A stretch of DNA of 64,000 nt from assembly GCF_001513785.1 (NCBI RefSeq), contig NZ_LNQS01000001.1:1-64000 (forward strand). Direction: 5' to 3'. Below, one piece after another: positions 63,460-64,000 of the stretch (position 1 is the stretch's first letter; each line of letters begins with the position of its first letter). Under the pieces are notes generated by a model. That model worked only from the letters and a program-made list of their open reading frames with translations. It did not search any database and was not told the DNA's origin. This DNA comes from Rheinheimera sp. EpRS3. GTDB taxonomy: Bacteria > Pseudomonadota > Gammaproteobacteria > Enterobacterales > Alteromonadaceae. A program made the translations under genes and the position numbers.

Positions 63460-64000
63460 ATGAAACATTGTATAAGTGCCGTGCTGTTGCTGTTATGCCC
63501 GTTGCTATTGCAAGCCCGGCCATTGCTGGATTTGGTCGATATTCAGGGCGTGCGCGATAACCAACTGGTGGGCTATGGTCTGGTGGTAGGTTTGCCGGGC
63601 TCTGGCGACAAGGCGCAGATCAGGTTTGCAGCCCAGTCATTAAACAATATGTTGAAACAGTTTGGTGTGCAGCTGGATGAAAATAGCCTGCCGAAGTCAA
63701 AAAACGTGGCTGCGGTAGCGGTTACAGCAACCTTGCCTGCCAATGCCAGCCCCGGGCAGACAATGGACGTGACCATTATGTCGCTGGGTGATGCCAAAAG
63801 CCTGCATGGTGGCAGTTTAATGCTAACGCCATTGCGTGGTGTTGACGGCAAAGTGTATGCGCTGGCGCAGGGCAACCTGGTGGTAGGTGGGCTAAATGCT
63901 ACTGGCCAGAATGGCTCGTCGGTTACCGTCAATGTGCCCACTGCCGGTATTATTCCGTCGGGCGCTATTGTTGAACGTAGTGTACAGCAACTGTATGAAC
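63460..64000 (+). CDS. flgI: Flagellar P-ring protein FlgI, truncated by window end
   Basis: Starts at the ATG 10 nt after flgH and stays open to the window edge (180 residues seen; about 365 expected). Signal peptide [19 protein letters not shown], then [51 protein letters not shown], the FlgI signature. Forms the P-ring in peptidoglycan with help from FlgA. Confidence 0.97.
   Translation, partial: MKHCISAVLLLLCPLLLQARPLLDLVDIQGVRDNQLVGYGLVVGLPGSGDKAQIRFAAQSLNNMLKQFGVQLDENSLPKSKNVAAVAVTATLPANASPGQTMDVTIMSLGDAKSLHGGSLMLTPLRGVDGKVYALAQGNLVVGGLNATGQNGSSVTVNVPTAGIIPSGAIVERSVQQLYE

Overview
The window is a chromosomal segment of a Gram-negative gammaproteobacterium, most likely Alteromonadales/Chromatiaceae of the Rheinheimera / Alishewanella / Arsukibacterium type. 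This placement rests on gene content and order: a complete MSHA pilus locus directly upstream of mreBCD-maf-rng-yhdP-nit-tldD, a polar-type flgBCDEFGHI cluster with divergent flgAMN, and a MexAB/AcrAB efflux operon. It is an inference, because no marker gene long enough for taxonomy is present (only the last ~50 nt of a 5S rRNA).

Layout. 1-93: 3' end of a 5S rRNA gene and its terminator. 179-19675: MSHA type IV pilus locus in the order mshH, (antisense PLP enzyme), mshI-J-K-L-M-N-E-G, mshB-A-C-D-O-P-Q. The first block builds the envelope machine: inner-membrane PilMNO-like proteins, secretin, ATPases and platform. The second block encodes pilins and the large tip-type protein MshQ. 19894-30558: cell-shape genes mreBCD, Maf pyrophosphatase, RNase G, the AsmA-like YhdP, a nitrilase-family amidase and TldD, nearly all with start/stop overlaps. 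30622-33830: branched-chain aminotransferase, darP/yjgA and pmbA (tldE), the partner of tldD. 34006-40807: a lipoprotein M3 peptidase, a CHASE-PAS histidine kinase, tRNA-Arg(CCG) and a secreted S9 peptidase.

40850-47207 is the accessory stretch. It holds small membrane proteins, a degenerate radical-SAM-like protein, a reversed hipA-hipB module, parDE, an HNH-like zinc protein and an ABC1 kinase gene whose conserved C-terminus is frameshifted at a T-run. The toxin-antitoxin promoters carry clear palindromic operators.

47459-52477: RND efflux operon acrA-acrB with a convergent acrR-type TetR gene. A TACATACA/TGTATGTA palindrome sits exactly in the acrA promoter spacer. 52627-55059: a large lipoprotein with a beta-propeller-like repeat region. 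55184-64000: flagellar region. flgA, flgM, flgN, a bactofilin and a membrane diguanylate cyclase run leftward; flgBCDEFGH and a truncated flgI run rightward from a sigma-54-like promoter.

Cross-cutting themes. Cyclic-di-GMP recurs: MshE has an MshEN c-di-GMP-binding domain, MshH is a degenerate GGDEF-EAL protein, and a GGEEF cyclase sits next to the flagellar chaperone genes, so pilus-versus-flagellum control may be linked. Three intergenic elements with compound inverted repeats (31639-31804, 38585-38668, 33902-33990) are not explained by genes. The first two are diverged, oppositely oriented copies of one repeat family. I saw no integrase, transposase, CRISPR array or prophage.
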